From positions 99,324 through 163,323 of the forward strand of contig SVJQ01000002.1 in the NCBI GenBank assembly GCA_015068905.1: DNA of 64,000 nucleotides, written 5' to 3'. A model generated the notes under the pieces. The model was not told where the DNA came from and did no database searches. It saw only the letters and a list, made by a program, of their open reading frames with translations. Positions 8,012 to 16,399 of this stretch are shown here, piece after piece. Every line of letters begins with the position of its first letter. Position 1 is the stretch's first letter. This DNA is from Oscillospiraceae bacterium. GTDB lineage: Bacteria; Bacillota; Clostridia; UBA1381; UBA9506. Position numbers and translations under genes: made by a program.

Positions 8012-9273
8012 TCTCCTTTACTGTTTAGTTCTAATACATACAAGGCAAGTGCTTTTGCAATCGCCAAAAATTCATCACAATCGACATATTCATCTACCTG
8101 ATGGGGACCGCCATATTCATTAAAGCCCTTATAAAGACCTGTATTGAACGAAATCCCGCCGCCGTATTTATGAATAACCGAAAGGTCAGACAAGCAGCCG
8201 CCGGCAAGAGAGACAGGCTTTTTAAAGGTCTCTTGCAGCTTGTTTTGAAAACAGATTGCTTCCTCCGGCACGGTGTCGGGACAAATGGGATGGAAAAATC
8301 TTGACACGGGTTGAATACCGTCAAAAATCAGACCAAGCGCTGACACCTTTTCAGAAATCCGGTCTGCAAGAGCTTTTACTTCTTTTTCAATCTCCTCCTG
8401 CGGCTTTAAGGTATAATAAGTGAAAGACATTTTTGCACTGTTTAAATCAAGCCCCTTATCGCCGCAGGTTGTCCCCAACAAGCGATAGGCGTCCTTATGA
8501 TTTTGCGTGCCGGCAAAAACCGGATGGTTGCCAAGCTCACGAAAACGCTCCTCGCCAAACTTTTCAAACTCGTCAACCATAATTTTTAACCCCTCAAAAA
8601 CGCGTGAGCAGGAAGAAAGAGTTTCATCTGTATGCAGCGAAGCCATACCGGAAAGTCCGCCGACGCCATAGGGCAAAACCTGCATACCGCCACCGTCTAA
8701 ATTGATGTAGATATCAGAGGGGTATTTAAGGCAGGTAGCCAGCGCTCCGTTACCGCCACCCATTTCCTCATCACAATAAGAGGTAATATAAACATCCCCC
8801 TCCGGTGTAAAGCCGCTTTCACGAAGTGCCATAGCCGCAAACAGGGATGCCGCCACCCCGAATTTATCATCGCTTGAACCGCGACCATAAATGCGGTTAT
8901 CCTTCATAACGCCGCCCAGACCCGGTACTGACCAGTCATCTTCTGAGCCAACGGGCATCGTGTCCATATGAGCAGCCAACGTAATTTTTTTGCCACCGCC
9001 CTTGCCGGCAAAAACCGCCGTAACATTGGGGCGCTTGTCTGTGCCACGGCCTGCAAGATACCCTGCGTGTTCTGTAAAGCCGGGGATGTCGTCCGGGTAA
9101 TACAGTTCAGCTTCAAAGCCCTTTTGCTTGCAGTATTCAGCAAAAAAGCGTTGGCCGGCTTCCTCGTTACCGTATGAAATATAGTTCTGCGTATCTATCT
9201 TCAAAAGGTCTGACAAAAGTTCAAACATTTCGTCTTTATGTTCATCCAAAAAGCTAAGAACCTTTTCTTTCAT
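8008..9273 (-). CDS. M20-family zinc metallopeptidase/deacylase
   Basis: 421 residues from the ATG at 9273 (MKEKVLSF), chosen over the ORF-track start at 9363 because AAGGGGAGTCAGACT precedes it. M20 metal ligands are visible: His in LAAHMDTMPVG, Asp in YGRGSSDDKFG, Glu-Glu in YCDEEMGGG, and a C-terminal His in GGPHQVDEYV. Family members cleave dipeptides, acylated amino acids or other N-acyl compounds. Coupled 4-bp overlap with the downstream NagB-like gene suggests an acylated amino-sugar or related substrate. Cytoplasmic, no signal peptide. Alternatives are ArgE/DapE-type deacylases or dipeptidase PepV-type enzymes. Confidence 0.85.
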   Translation of the reverse strand: MKEKVLSFLDEHKDEMFELLSDLLKIDTQNYISYGNEEAGQRFFAEYCKQKGFEAELYYPDDIPGFTEHAGYLAGRGTDKRPNVTAVFAGKGGGKKITLAAHMDTMPVGSEDDWSVPGLGGVMKDNRIYGRGSSDDKFGVAASLFAAMALRESGFTPEGDVYITSYCDEEMGGGNGALATCLKYPSDIYINLDGGGMQVLPYGVGGLSGMASLHTDETLSSCSRVFEGLKIMVDEFEKFGEERFRELGNHPVFAGTQNHKDAYRLLGTTCGDKGLDLNSAKMSFTYYTLKPQEEIEKEVKALADRISEKVSALGLIFDGIQPVSRFFHPICPDTVPEEAICFQNKLQETFKKPVSLAGGCLSDLSVIHKYGGGISFNTGLYKGFNEYGGPHQVDEYVDCDEFLAIAKALALYVLELNSKGE

Positions 9274-9303
9274 AGTCTGACTCCCCTTATGTAGTATATA
9301 AAA

Positions 9304-9346
9304 ATTATACCAATTTTTCGTGGATATATAAATAGACAAAATCCAC
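9304..9346 (-). promoter_or_regulatory. Promoter with inverted-repeat operator for the M20/NagB-like pair
   Basis: Minus-strand TTTATA (9327-9332), 17 bp, TATAAT (9304-9309). The weak -35 is enclosed by GTGGAT-N15-ATCCAC (9320-9346), an inverted repeat in a position suited to regulator binding. Confidence 0.55.
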
Positions 9347-9382
9347 TTCGTAGGACAAAACATCTTATTTTTGCCTATAAAG

Positions 9383-9413
9383 AACCCGAAGCAAGGCTGG
9401 CTTGCTTCGGGTT
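9383..9413. terminator. Intrinsic terminator after the CDF transporter
   Basis: Perfect 13-bp stem AACCCGAAGCAAG/CTTGCTTCGGGTT with a GCTGG loop, directly downstream of the minus-strand stop at 9435. The following T-run on the minus strand is short. Confidence 0.75.
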
Positions 9414-9434
9414 AAATCATAAAACAGATACATT

Positions 9435-10340
9435 TTAATGGTGGTGATGGTGATGATGGTGATGACCATGACCACAGCCACCGCTCCGTTCCACATGGCA
9501 GATTTCGCTGTGGCAATGCTCGCCGGAAGCTTCAAACTCAAGCGTCACATGGCAGATGTTGTGGTGTTTAAGCTCTTTTCTGATTTTGTCTTTCAGTTCG
9601 TGACCGCCGTTCTCTGCCACAACGTGCATGGTTGCATAGTGGCTGGATTCATCCAAACTCCAAATGTGAATGTGATGAACATCTAAAACACCGTCAATCT
9701 CACAAAGATGCTCTTTAATCTCTTGCAGATTGATATCCGCAGGGATTTTTTCTAAAAACAGATTTTCAATTTGCTTTAAATTTTTAACCGCATTAATGAA
9801 GATAAAAACAGAAACGCAAATGGATAAAATCGGGTCTAAGATTGCAAAATCTGTAAAGCGCATGACGACCGCACCGATTAAAACAACCAGCCAGCCAAGC
9901 ACATCTTCAAGCATATGCAGGTTAACTGCTTTCTGGTTCAGCGAGTCGCCGTCTCTTGTTAAAAGTGCCGCCAAAAAATTAACACCGACACCAATCAGGG
10001 CAAATACAATCATACCGCTATAGTCAATGGGAACCGGATGAAACAGTCTCACTACCGCATTATAGGTGACCATCGTCGAGCCAAACAACAAAATAACCGT
10101 TGTAATTAAGCTGCCGACCACTGAAAAACGGCTGTAGCCGTATGTATAAATTTCATCGGGCTGCTTTTTGCTTTTGCGCTCTAAAAAGTAAGAGATGCCT
10201 ATGCTTGCAGCATCACCAATGTCGTGCACAGCGTCTGACAGAATGGCAACACTGCCTGTCAGCGCCCCACCTACAAATTCAAAAATTGAAAATGCCAAAT
10301 TCAAAATAAATGCAATGAGAATATTTTTTTCGGTCTTCAT
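9435..10340 (-). CDS. Cation diffusion facilitator (CzcD/ZnT type) with poly-His tail
   Basis: 301-residue CDF metal exporter with six membrane segments, typical length. The transport-site motifs are present: SDAVHDIGDAAS in helix 2 and HMLEDVLGW in helix 5. A cytoplasmic C-terminal domain (about 205-285; DGVLDVHHIHIWSLDE) follows. The last residues are CGHGH followed by nine histidines. Zinc or a similar divalent metal is expected. It lies 41 bp behind DUF4956 with its own AAGGAG site, so it may be the last gene of the Pel operon or a separate unit. The terminal His tail is encoded by a CAC/CAT run at the gene end. Confidence 0.92.
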   Translation of the reverse strand: MKTEKNILIAFILNLAFSIFEFVGGALTGSVAILSDAVHDIGDAASIGISYFLERKSKKQPDEIYTYGYSRFSVVGSLITTVILLFGSTMVTYNAVVRLFHPVPIDYSGMIVFALIGVGVNFLAALLTRDGDSLNQKAVNLHMLEDVLGWLVVLIGAVVMRFTDFAILDPILSICVSVFIFINAVKNLKQIENLFLEKIPADINLQEIKEHLCEIDGVLDVHHIHIWSLDESSHYATMHVVAENGGHELKDKIRKELKHHNICHVTLEFEASGEHCHSEICHVERSGGCGHGHHHHHHHHH

Positions 10341-10381
10341 CTTTTATACTCCTTCATAAAACAGCATTTTTGCGTCTGAAA

Positions 10382-11053
10382 TTACCCGTGATATTCTCCG
10401 TTATACTGAATCAGTGTTACATCTTCAACGCCTTCAATCTCTCTGATTCTTTCCATAAAGAAGGTGTCGTTGTTTCTGCAATAAACCTCAACTGCCATTT
10501 CAACAACTTCTTTTCTGACAGTTTTGGATTTGATAAAATACTTCATCTTACCAAAGGAACGAATGATGTTGTCCCCTGCTTCATCTGTCCGGTAGTGAAT
10601 CACCGCTATATAAATTCTGCCTTTGAGCTGATGCTTGTTGAACAGAATGATAATAAGCACCATAACAACAGCAGCAATCAGCACCAAAAGATACATATTA
10701 GCTCCCGAGGCGATGCCCGATGTAATCGCCCAGAATAGGTATAAAAGGTCAAGGGGGTCCTTAACTGCGGTTCTGAAACGAACGATTGAAAGGGCACCGA
10801 CCATACCAAGAGAGATAACAATGTTTGTGCTGATGGCAAGGGTGATAACCGCTGTTAAAAGGGTCATACCAACCAAAGTCACTGCAAAGCTTCGTGAATA
10901 AATAACGCCTGTGTAAAACTTCTGATAAGTGAAGTAAATAATGGCGCCAATGATCATTGCCGTCACAAGGCCAAGGAAAATATTTGTCAAATTAAGCCCG
11001 TCAAACGCGCCCGATTCGAGTATTGATTTTTTTATAACGTCTTGAACACTCAT
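10382..11053 (-). CDS. DUF4956 domain membrane protein
   Basis: 223 residues. An N-terminal half with four hydrophobic segments contains the characteristic ISLGMVGALSIVRFRTAVKDPLDL stretch of DUF4956. The C-terminal half is a soluble ferredoxin-like domain (about 145-223; MAVEVYCRNNDTFFMERIREIEG). Function is unknown. DUF4956 genes very often sit beside VTC-domain and CotH genes, exactly as here, which suggests one membrane-bound machinery. It follows the VTC gene by 14 bp behind AAAGGAGAT, in the Pel operon. Confidence 0.88.
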   Translation of the reverse strand: MSVQDVIKKSILESGAFDGLNLTNIFLGLVTAMIIGAIIYFTYQKFYTGVIYSRSFAVTLVGMTLLTAVITLAISTNIVISLGMVGALSIVRFRTAVKDPLDLLYLFWAITSGIASGANMYLLVLIAAVVMVLIIILFNKHQLKGRIYIAVIHYRTDEAGDNIIRSFGKMKYFIKSKTVRKEVVEMAVEVYCRNNDTFFMERIREIEGVEDVTLIQYNGEYHG

Positions 11054-11067
11054 TTTTTTATCTCCTT

Positions 11068-11790
11068 TTAGTTATCATACCAATATTTTGTAAAACTGTT
11101 CATATACTCTGTTTTTTCGTAGCACAGAACATATTTTGATACTGCGGTGAACTCTGAGGCTCTGTCCGGCAGTATTGACCTTAGACCCTGAGGGAGAAAC
11201 TCTGTGTATTTAACCTCCATAACACATTTCCCCGGCTCTAAAACAGGAAGGGTCGGCAGGGCCGCATCAAAAATATCAAAGCTGCCAACCGCCGCTCTTA
11301 CATCCATATCAAAGGTGATTCTGACCGTGCCTTCATCTGCAATCCACGGCTCGCGGTCATAGTCAACAATGACCCGTGGGCGCATCACATTGGATGTGCA
11401 TTCATAATAAAACTCTTTTAAAAGATTCTGATCGCTGTGAAGCAGAAAGTCATAATCCCCGTCTAAAATTTTATATACCTCGTCACGGGTCAGCTTTGCT
11501 GCTTCTTTAAAAATGTAACTGCCGTATTTTTTCTTGCGCTCCAGCTTGATGCTGGAATCAGAACAGTTATAAATGCGGATGCGGTATTTTTTTCTTTTTA
11601 AAACGCCGGCGTCCTTTTCTTCATAGGCTGACTGAAAATAATCATCAAAATATAGGCTTCGTATCATATAACCGCCGTCTTTGGCGTGCTTGTCAAGCTG
11701 AAGATAAGGCGAAAGGCGTTTGCAAATCAATTCCTTCTGAGCTGTATCAATCAGATACTTCCACTCGTTTCTGTACCGTTCAGTCTTCAT
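11068..11790 (-). CDS. VTC-domain (polyphosphate polymerase-like) protein
   Basis: 240 residues from the ATG at 11790 (MKTERYRNEWKYL), which has GGAGG 8 nt upstream; the ORF-track start at 11820 lacks a site. The VTC tunnel-domain signature is clear: RNEWKYLI, YMIRSLYFDDY, KYRIRIY, SIKLERKKKYG and EVKYTEFLP, giving the basic residues that line the triphosphate tunnel. Eukaryotic VTC4 makes polyphosphate from ATP; bacterial homologues in CotH/DUF4956 clusters have no settled function. It overlaps the end of cotH by 11 bp, so translation is coupled. Confidence 0.88.
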   Translation of the reverse strand: MKTERYRNEWKYLIDTAQKELICKRLSPYLQLDKHAKDGGYMIRSLYFDDYFQSAYEEKDAGVLKRKKYRIRIYNCSDSSIKLERKKKYGSYIFKEAAKLTRDEVYKILDGDYDFLLHSDQNLLKEFYYECTSNVMRPRVIVDYDREPWIADEGTVRITFDMDVRAAVGSFDIFDAALPTLPVLEPGKCVMEVKYTEFLPQGLRSILPDRASEFTAVSKYVLCYEKTEYMNSFTKYWYDN

Positions 11791-13519
11791 ATACATCCTC
11801 CAGAACATTGCCTTTAGCATCTATATAGAAGCACCGTACGCCATACTTTTTGCCGCCGTCAGAATAGTAGTAGTCAAAGGCTGTCTGGGTTTTGCCGCTT
11901 TGGTTTGTGGCTGCCATCTTGATAAAATACTGTCCTTTGGGGAGCATATCAACCTCAGCAACGGGCAGGGTCATATTCTCCTGATTCAGGATAAGATTAT
12001 TAAAATTCATATCCCGCGCCAGCTGCAAGTCATAAGTAACGGGCTCTCCATTAAAGTCATAAGAGTTCTGACAGGAGATGACCAGCTTGTCACCTTTTTT
12101 CTGGGGTGTGTCTATGAAAAACGGCATTGGCTTTGTAAATGATTCTTTATAGAGGTTATAGTTTAAGTCAATTTCAGATGACAGGCCGCTCACAACCCTG
12201 TCATACTGCGCCGAGGTCAGGGGCAGGTTCAGCACATCCGGCTGACGGTATACATAGGGCTTAACGATCGAGGCATACCGTTTTGCCATAGTGTCAATTC
12301 TTTCCTTTGAAAGATAGCCTTTTAAGTCCTCGATGGCTGCGTCCAGCGCCTTTCGGTAGGTTTCGCTTTTCAACGCGCGCTGGAACAGAACGTTACCCCA
12401 ATAGTTGCTGACGCCCACTTCCCAACCGGCATAAGAGACACGGTTCATAGCGGCGTATTCTGTTTTGTTTAAGCTACCGTCATTATCCCAGGAAATAAAG
12501 TACCATTTATCAAGATGCAGCGGGCTGTATATAAATACGTTTCGGCTCTGGGTATCGGCGTTACCCATCAGAATGTGAAACGCCATCCAATAGCTCATGT
12601 TCTCTATATCAAAATGCTCTGCCAGAACATCATCAATGGGTTTTGAAAAATCATTCACATCCTCTAACATGTTGATCAGTTTCTGATGGTCATCACTGCC
12701 CTTGGTTTCAATACGCTCTTCAAATGCAGCTTCATTAAAATCAGGGTCATCTTTGAGTTTAATAACATCATCATACCGATAAAACTCGAACTCATTGATT
12801 TTGTAAAGATGTCCGTTTGCATCAAGACCATGAGCTTTTAAGGTCTTTTTGTTTAATTGCTCAACAAAGGTATAAATGCCATAATCGGTAAAGGTGTTAT
12901 TACCGCCGACTGTGGTATCCTTTACATACAGGCGGACAAACCGGGTTCTGAGGCCCATCATTTCATCAATGCCTGCCATCAGGTCGTATGCCATCTTGTT
13001 TCTGAATCTGAGGCCTTCATTGACATGCTTGTTAAGGGGGATGGAGGTATTGCCCATCCACATACCCTTGTTATCCTTCAGGCTGATTTTATAGTTTTTA
13101 ACAGACTGTCTTGAGGATGACTGCCCACGAATCTGCACCGTACAGTTAGGGGACACCTGACCGTAGCCCACTTCACCGGGCAAGGGACCTGACTCATCAC
13201 CAATCTGCAAAAGCCCTTCAACCTTGTACCGGTCTACGCCCATCGCCTCGTAATCATATACAGAATATGTATTGATTTCGCTCCAGGTGTGATCTGTTTT
13301 TTCACCCTCATTGCCGGTTGAAACAGTCAGGTACATTGTGACAATATCTTCCGGCTCATACATTGTGTATAAATCCTTTTTATCACGAAGCTTGTATTCT
13401 GTTTCTGCAGGCAACGCCGTGCCTTGGGGACTTATCTCTTTTGATTGCATAGTACCGCAACCGGATAAAAGGATGCTGAGTATCATAATTAAAGAGATGA
13501 TTTTAAAGTTATTTTTCAA
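11780..13519 (-). CDS. CotH-family kinase-like lipoprotein
   Basis: About 579 residues from the TTG at 13519 (MKNNFKIISL), which has GGAGGTG upstream and overlaps the pelG stop by 11 bp. The ORF-track start at 13546 lacks a site. A lipoprotein signal ends in ILSILLSGCG, so the protein is exported and anchored outside. The CotH fold follows: SSRQSVKNYKISLKD, LNKHVNEGLRFRNKMAYDLM, YGIYTFVEQLNKK and YFISWDNDGSLN, the last carrying the presumed metal-binding Asp residues. CotH proteins are atypical kinases that phosphorylate spore-coat proteins. The extracellular location here makes ATP use puzzling, so the role may be different in this exopolysaccharide operon. Confidence 0.88.
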   Translation of the reverse strand: MKNNFKIISLIMILSILLSGCGTMQSKEISPQGTALPAETEYKLRDKKDLYTMYEPEDIVTMYLTVSTGNEGEKTDHTWSEINTYSVYDYEAMGVDRYKVEGLLQIGDESGPLPGEVGYGQVSPNCTVQIRGQSSSRQSVKNYKISLKDNKGMWMGNTSIPLNKHVNEGLRFRNKMAYDLMAGIDEMMGLRTRFVRLYVKDTTVGGNNTFTDYGIYTFVEQLNKKTLKAHGLDANGHLYKINEFEFYRYDDVIKLKDDPDFNEAAFEERIETKGSDDHQKLINMLEDVNDFSKPIDDVLAEHFDIENMSYWMAFHILMGNADTQSRNVFIYSPLHLDKWYFISWDNDGSLNKTEYAAMNRVSYAGWEVGVSNYWGNVLFQRALKSETYRKALDAAIEDLKGYLSKERIDTMAKRYASIVKPYVYRQPDVLNLPLTSAQYDRVVSGLSSEIDLNYNLYKESFTKPMPFFIDTPQKKGDKLVISCQNSYDFNGEPVTYDLQLARDMNFNNLILNQENMTLPVAEVDMLPKGQYFIKMAATNQSGKTQTAFDYYYSDGGKKYGVRCFYIDAKGNVLEDVYED

Positions 13520-14975
13520 TGTTTTCCACCTCCAATGTATCTTCAAGAAACACCTTCATTTTTCTGAATGTGCCGGATTTATCCTCACTGACAAGGGGCT
13601 GAACCGCCAGAATGTAATATGGCAGGCGCTTGGTAAAATAGTCAAGCCTGATAATCGCCACAGCCAAAAAGATGATTGAGGCTATCAAAAAGCCAAACCC
13701 GTAATACACTCGTGGGAAAAGCAAGGATATCAACGAAAGCACCGTTGACCCTGCCGCAAATATACCGGATGCGATAAATGCACCTTTGTAATCGGTAAAA
13801 TACAAAAGAATGAGCATGGTCATATTGGCAACGGCATAAATGCCATAGCCCACGCACAGGGTTCTGAAATACCCTCTTGCCATTTCGCTCAGGCCAAGAG
13901 GCAGAACATCCATTACAAAACCGCCTGCCGCAATAAAAAATGCAGTACACAAAAGTTGCTTTATGGCAGTGTAAAGCATCTCGGTTTTTAAGGTATCAAG
14001 CATCTCTTTTTCAGCCTGCAGAATATCTTTTATGGTGCCTTTATCGTTATATAAGCTATAATGGTTTCTGTACTTGCCGTAAAAGTTAACCTCAACCGAA
14101 ACAACAAAATTGACCGTTGTAATCAAGGTTGTCAAAAAGGCAAGCAGTGCCGGCACATCGTGTTCAGGTGCCCCGAAGAAAAGCCCGTGAACCCTGACCC
14201 CCACCTGACTGAACCACATAATAACAAGGTGGATAAACATACCTAAGTTGATAAAAAATCCTGCCAGAGCAAGGTATAAATAATCTTCTAACCAATCAAG
14301 AAAAACAAAGGCACCCACATCTGACTTGGGGAAATATTTATGCAAAAGCGTCAGATTCCATATAACCATAACACCATACCCAACGGTGATGGATAACAGG
14401 AGCATTTCTATGACATAGGCTTTAAATAGAAACGTCAACACAAAGCCTAATATAAACGTTACCAAAATCGCTGCAAGATAAGAAAGAAAAATACCCTTAT
14501 AGTCCTTAATGGCTGTCAGGTAGCTCATGGCGTTCCATACAATAATCATTTCATTAAAAAATATGAACATCAAAAAGGCGCACATTAAATTAGCGCCTGA
14601 GAAAATCAAAAAGATACCCCACAGCAGGCTGCCGATGGTCATCATAAGGGCAGTGCTGCCCCAAAAGGACGGGAGAACAGCGCTCTTTTTCTCTTCATAC
14701 AGCATATCTGCTGTGAATCTGGTAATCACCATTGAGAAAAGGGAGGTCACTAAAATAGAAGCAAGTAGCGTATAGGTTATCATACAAATCAAAAGCTCAC
14801 GGGTCTGCATACCGACGCCGGCACGGCCACACAAAAACATAATGCCAAGCAGCAAAATAACGCCCAAAAGCATGGGCCCTGAGCAAATAACCGTCGCATA
14901 GCTGTATGCCTTAACTGAGTTTAAGATGCCTTTTTTATCAAAGAGCTTTTTCAGTTCAAAGCCTATACCTGCCAA
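13509..14975 (-). CDS. pelG: PelG, Pel polysaccharide membrane transporter
   Basis: 488 residues with about twelve membrane segments. It begins MAGIGFELKKLFDKKG, followed by AYSYATVICSGPMLLG, the hallmark N-terminus of PelG. PelG is a flippase-like protein of the MATE/Wzx class that works with the glycosyltransferase PelF and the regulators PelD and PelE to export Pel, a cationic N-acetylgalactosamine-rich exopolysaccharide. It overlaps pelF by 13 bp and cotH by 11 bp, so the cluster is translationally coupled. Normal length compared with known PelG (about 450-490). High confidence. Confidence 0.93.
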   Translation of the reverse strand: MAGIGFELKKLFDKKGILNSVKAYSYATVICSGPMLLGVILLLGIMFLCGRAGVGMQTRELLICMITYTLLASILVTSLFSMVITRFTADMLYEEKKSAVLPSFWGSTALMMTIGSLLWGIFLIFSGANLMCAFLMFIFFNEMIIVWNAMSYLTAIKDYKGIFLSYLAAILVTFILGFVLTFLFKAYVIEMLLLSITVGYGVMVIWNLTLLHKYFPKSDVGAFVFLDWLEDYLYLALAGFFINLGMFIHLVIMWFSQVGVRVHGLFFGAPEHDVPALLAFLTTLITTVNFVVSVEVNFYGKYRNHYSLYNDKGTIKDILQAEKEMLDTLKTEMLYTAIKQLLCTAFFIAAGGFVMDVLPLGLSEMARGYFRTLCVGYGIYAVANMTMLILLYFTDYKGAFIASGIFAAGSTVLSLISLLFPRVYYGFGFLIASIIFLAVAIIRLDYFTKRLPYYILAVQPLVSEDKSGTFRKMKVFLEDTLEVENIEK

Positions 14976-16381
14976 CTCTCTTCTACCTCCTTATAAAGAT
15001 TTCTGTATTTTGTAAGCATAATAATATACCGATAATATTCGTAGGTTCTTTTCTTTGCAATTTCACCCATGGTAAGCCTTAACTCTCTCGACTCGCACAT
15101 GACTTCCATTCTGTCTGCAAGTTTTTCTCTCTGCATGGGTGGAACGCAATAGCCTGCTATGCCAAAGGTATCACCGGGGCTACCTTCTAACAGCTCACGA
15201 CAGCAACCAACATCTGTCGTTACACAGGGTCTGCCTGCGGCAAAGGATTCAAGAACGGACAGGGGCTGACCCTCAGAAATGCTGGTGAGAATGGTAAAGT
15301 CAAGCTTTTCAAAATATTCAACAACATTGACTCGTCCGGGCATAATCACCTTATCATTAATGCCAAGCTGGGTAATAAGCTGTCTGCACTCTTCGGCATA
15401 TTCTTCATCATCCACGCCACCCATAATATGAAGTCTGACATTGTCCATACGGGTCGAAAGCTCAAAGAAAGCATAAATCATGGTCTTAATATCCTTAATG
15501 GGTGCAAACCGCACAACGGCGCCAATATCCACATACCCGTCATCTTCTTTGATGGGAATATCACAAAATCGTTCATAGCTGATGCCGTTTTCAATCACAT
15601 AGCACTTATTTTCGTCACAGCCCATTTCAACCTGCGTCGCCTTAGCGCGGGTAAAGAGCGAGGTCACGCGAAAGGCGCGAGCATAAATCAGGTCAGAGAG
15701 CATATAGAAAAATTTAATCCATTGCCCTTTAAAGGCTCTTTCAACCCACTTAGCTCTGATAATTTCTTCTTCTCTTTCACGGGTATAGATGCCGTGTTCT
15801 GTCAACAGAACCGCTTTTTTGTTCACATAGCCACCCAGACAGGCAAGCAAACCGCCATATCCCGTTGAAATGGCGTGATAGCAATCCGCCTTGGGCACCT
15901 TGCTGCCCATCAGGTATAAAACCGGAAGCAGACGGGAGCGCACGGAGTGAAACGCATCTGAAAAGGCAGTATAGGGGAACTCTGTCTGACAGATTTCCGT
16001 CAGAATGGTTAAAAAATGTTCACTTTTTAAATAGCTCATGGGGTTGATTTTTTTGGTGTGATACATATCAAAAAGCAACTCCCAATCGGGCTTATCAGAA
16101 AACACAAGACGCTTCAATGCCTCATTTTCCGCCTCGGTAAAGCTGTGGTCAAACACTTTATTGGGTTTTACCCTTAGGGCATCATCCAAAAATACCTGAT
16201 GCACCTCCACAACGTTTTTGGGAAGCGTGTAGACAAATTTATCCTTATCCTCAGCTTTGGCGCCAATAACCCAAAGGACAAATTCGTGCTCAGGCATTTC
16301 CGTTATATACTGGTGTGCCCAGGTAGACACACCACCATTTACATAGGGATAACACCCTTCTAAAACCATACAAATTCTCAT
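14963..16381 (-). CDS. pelF: PelF, GT4 glycosyltransferase for Pel polysaccharide
   Basis: 472 residues of a GT4 glycosyltransferase. The N-terminus MRICMVLEGCYPYVNGGVSTWAHQYI is the signature of PelF, with the Rossmann glycine pair. The donor-site motif TSISEGQPLSVLESFAAGRP (Glu-x7-Glu) lies near residue 375. PelF is the cytoplasmic polymerase using UDP-activated N-acetylhexosamine. The start has CGGAGAACTTTC upstream, 18 bp after the deacetylase gene. Length matches PelF (about 470-510). Immediately precedes pelG, the conserved order. Confidence 0.94.
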   Translation of the reverse strand: MRICMVLEGCYPYVNGGVSTWAHQYITEMPEHEFVLWVIGAKAEDKDKFVYTLPKNVVEVHQVFLDDALRVKPNKVFDHSFTEAENEALKRLVFSDKPDWELLFDMYHTKKINPMSYLKSEHFLTILTEICQTEFPYTAFSDAFHSVRSRLLPVLYLMGSKVPKADCYHAISTGYGGLLACLGGYVNKKAVLLTEHGIYTREREEEIIRAKWVERAFKGQWIKFFYMLSDLIYARAFRVTSLFTRAKATQVEMGCDENKCYVIENGISYERFCDIPIKEDDGYVDIGAVVRFAPIKDIKTMIYAFFELSTRMDNVRLHIMGGVDDEEYAEECRQLITQLGINDKVIMPGRVNVVEYFEKLDFTILTSISEGQPLSVLESFAAGRPCVTTDVGCCRELLEGSPGDTFGIAGYCVPPMQREKLADRMEVMCESRELRLTMGEIAKKRTYEYYRYIIMLTKYRNLYKEVEESWQV

Positions 16382-16399
16382 GAAAGTTCTCCGTGAAAA

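Noticed and set aside
9440-9466. Simple repeat of GTG/ATG triplets
   Set aside because: Explained by the histidine codon run of the transporter; not a separate repeat element.
9438-9686. Plus-strand ORF MVVMVMMVMTMTT
   Set aside because: Antisense of the His-rich end of the CDF transporter; no ribosome site.
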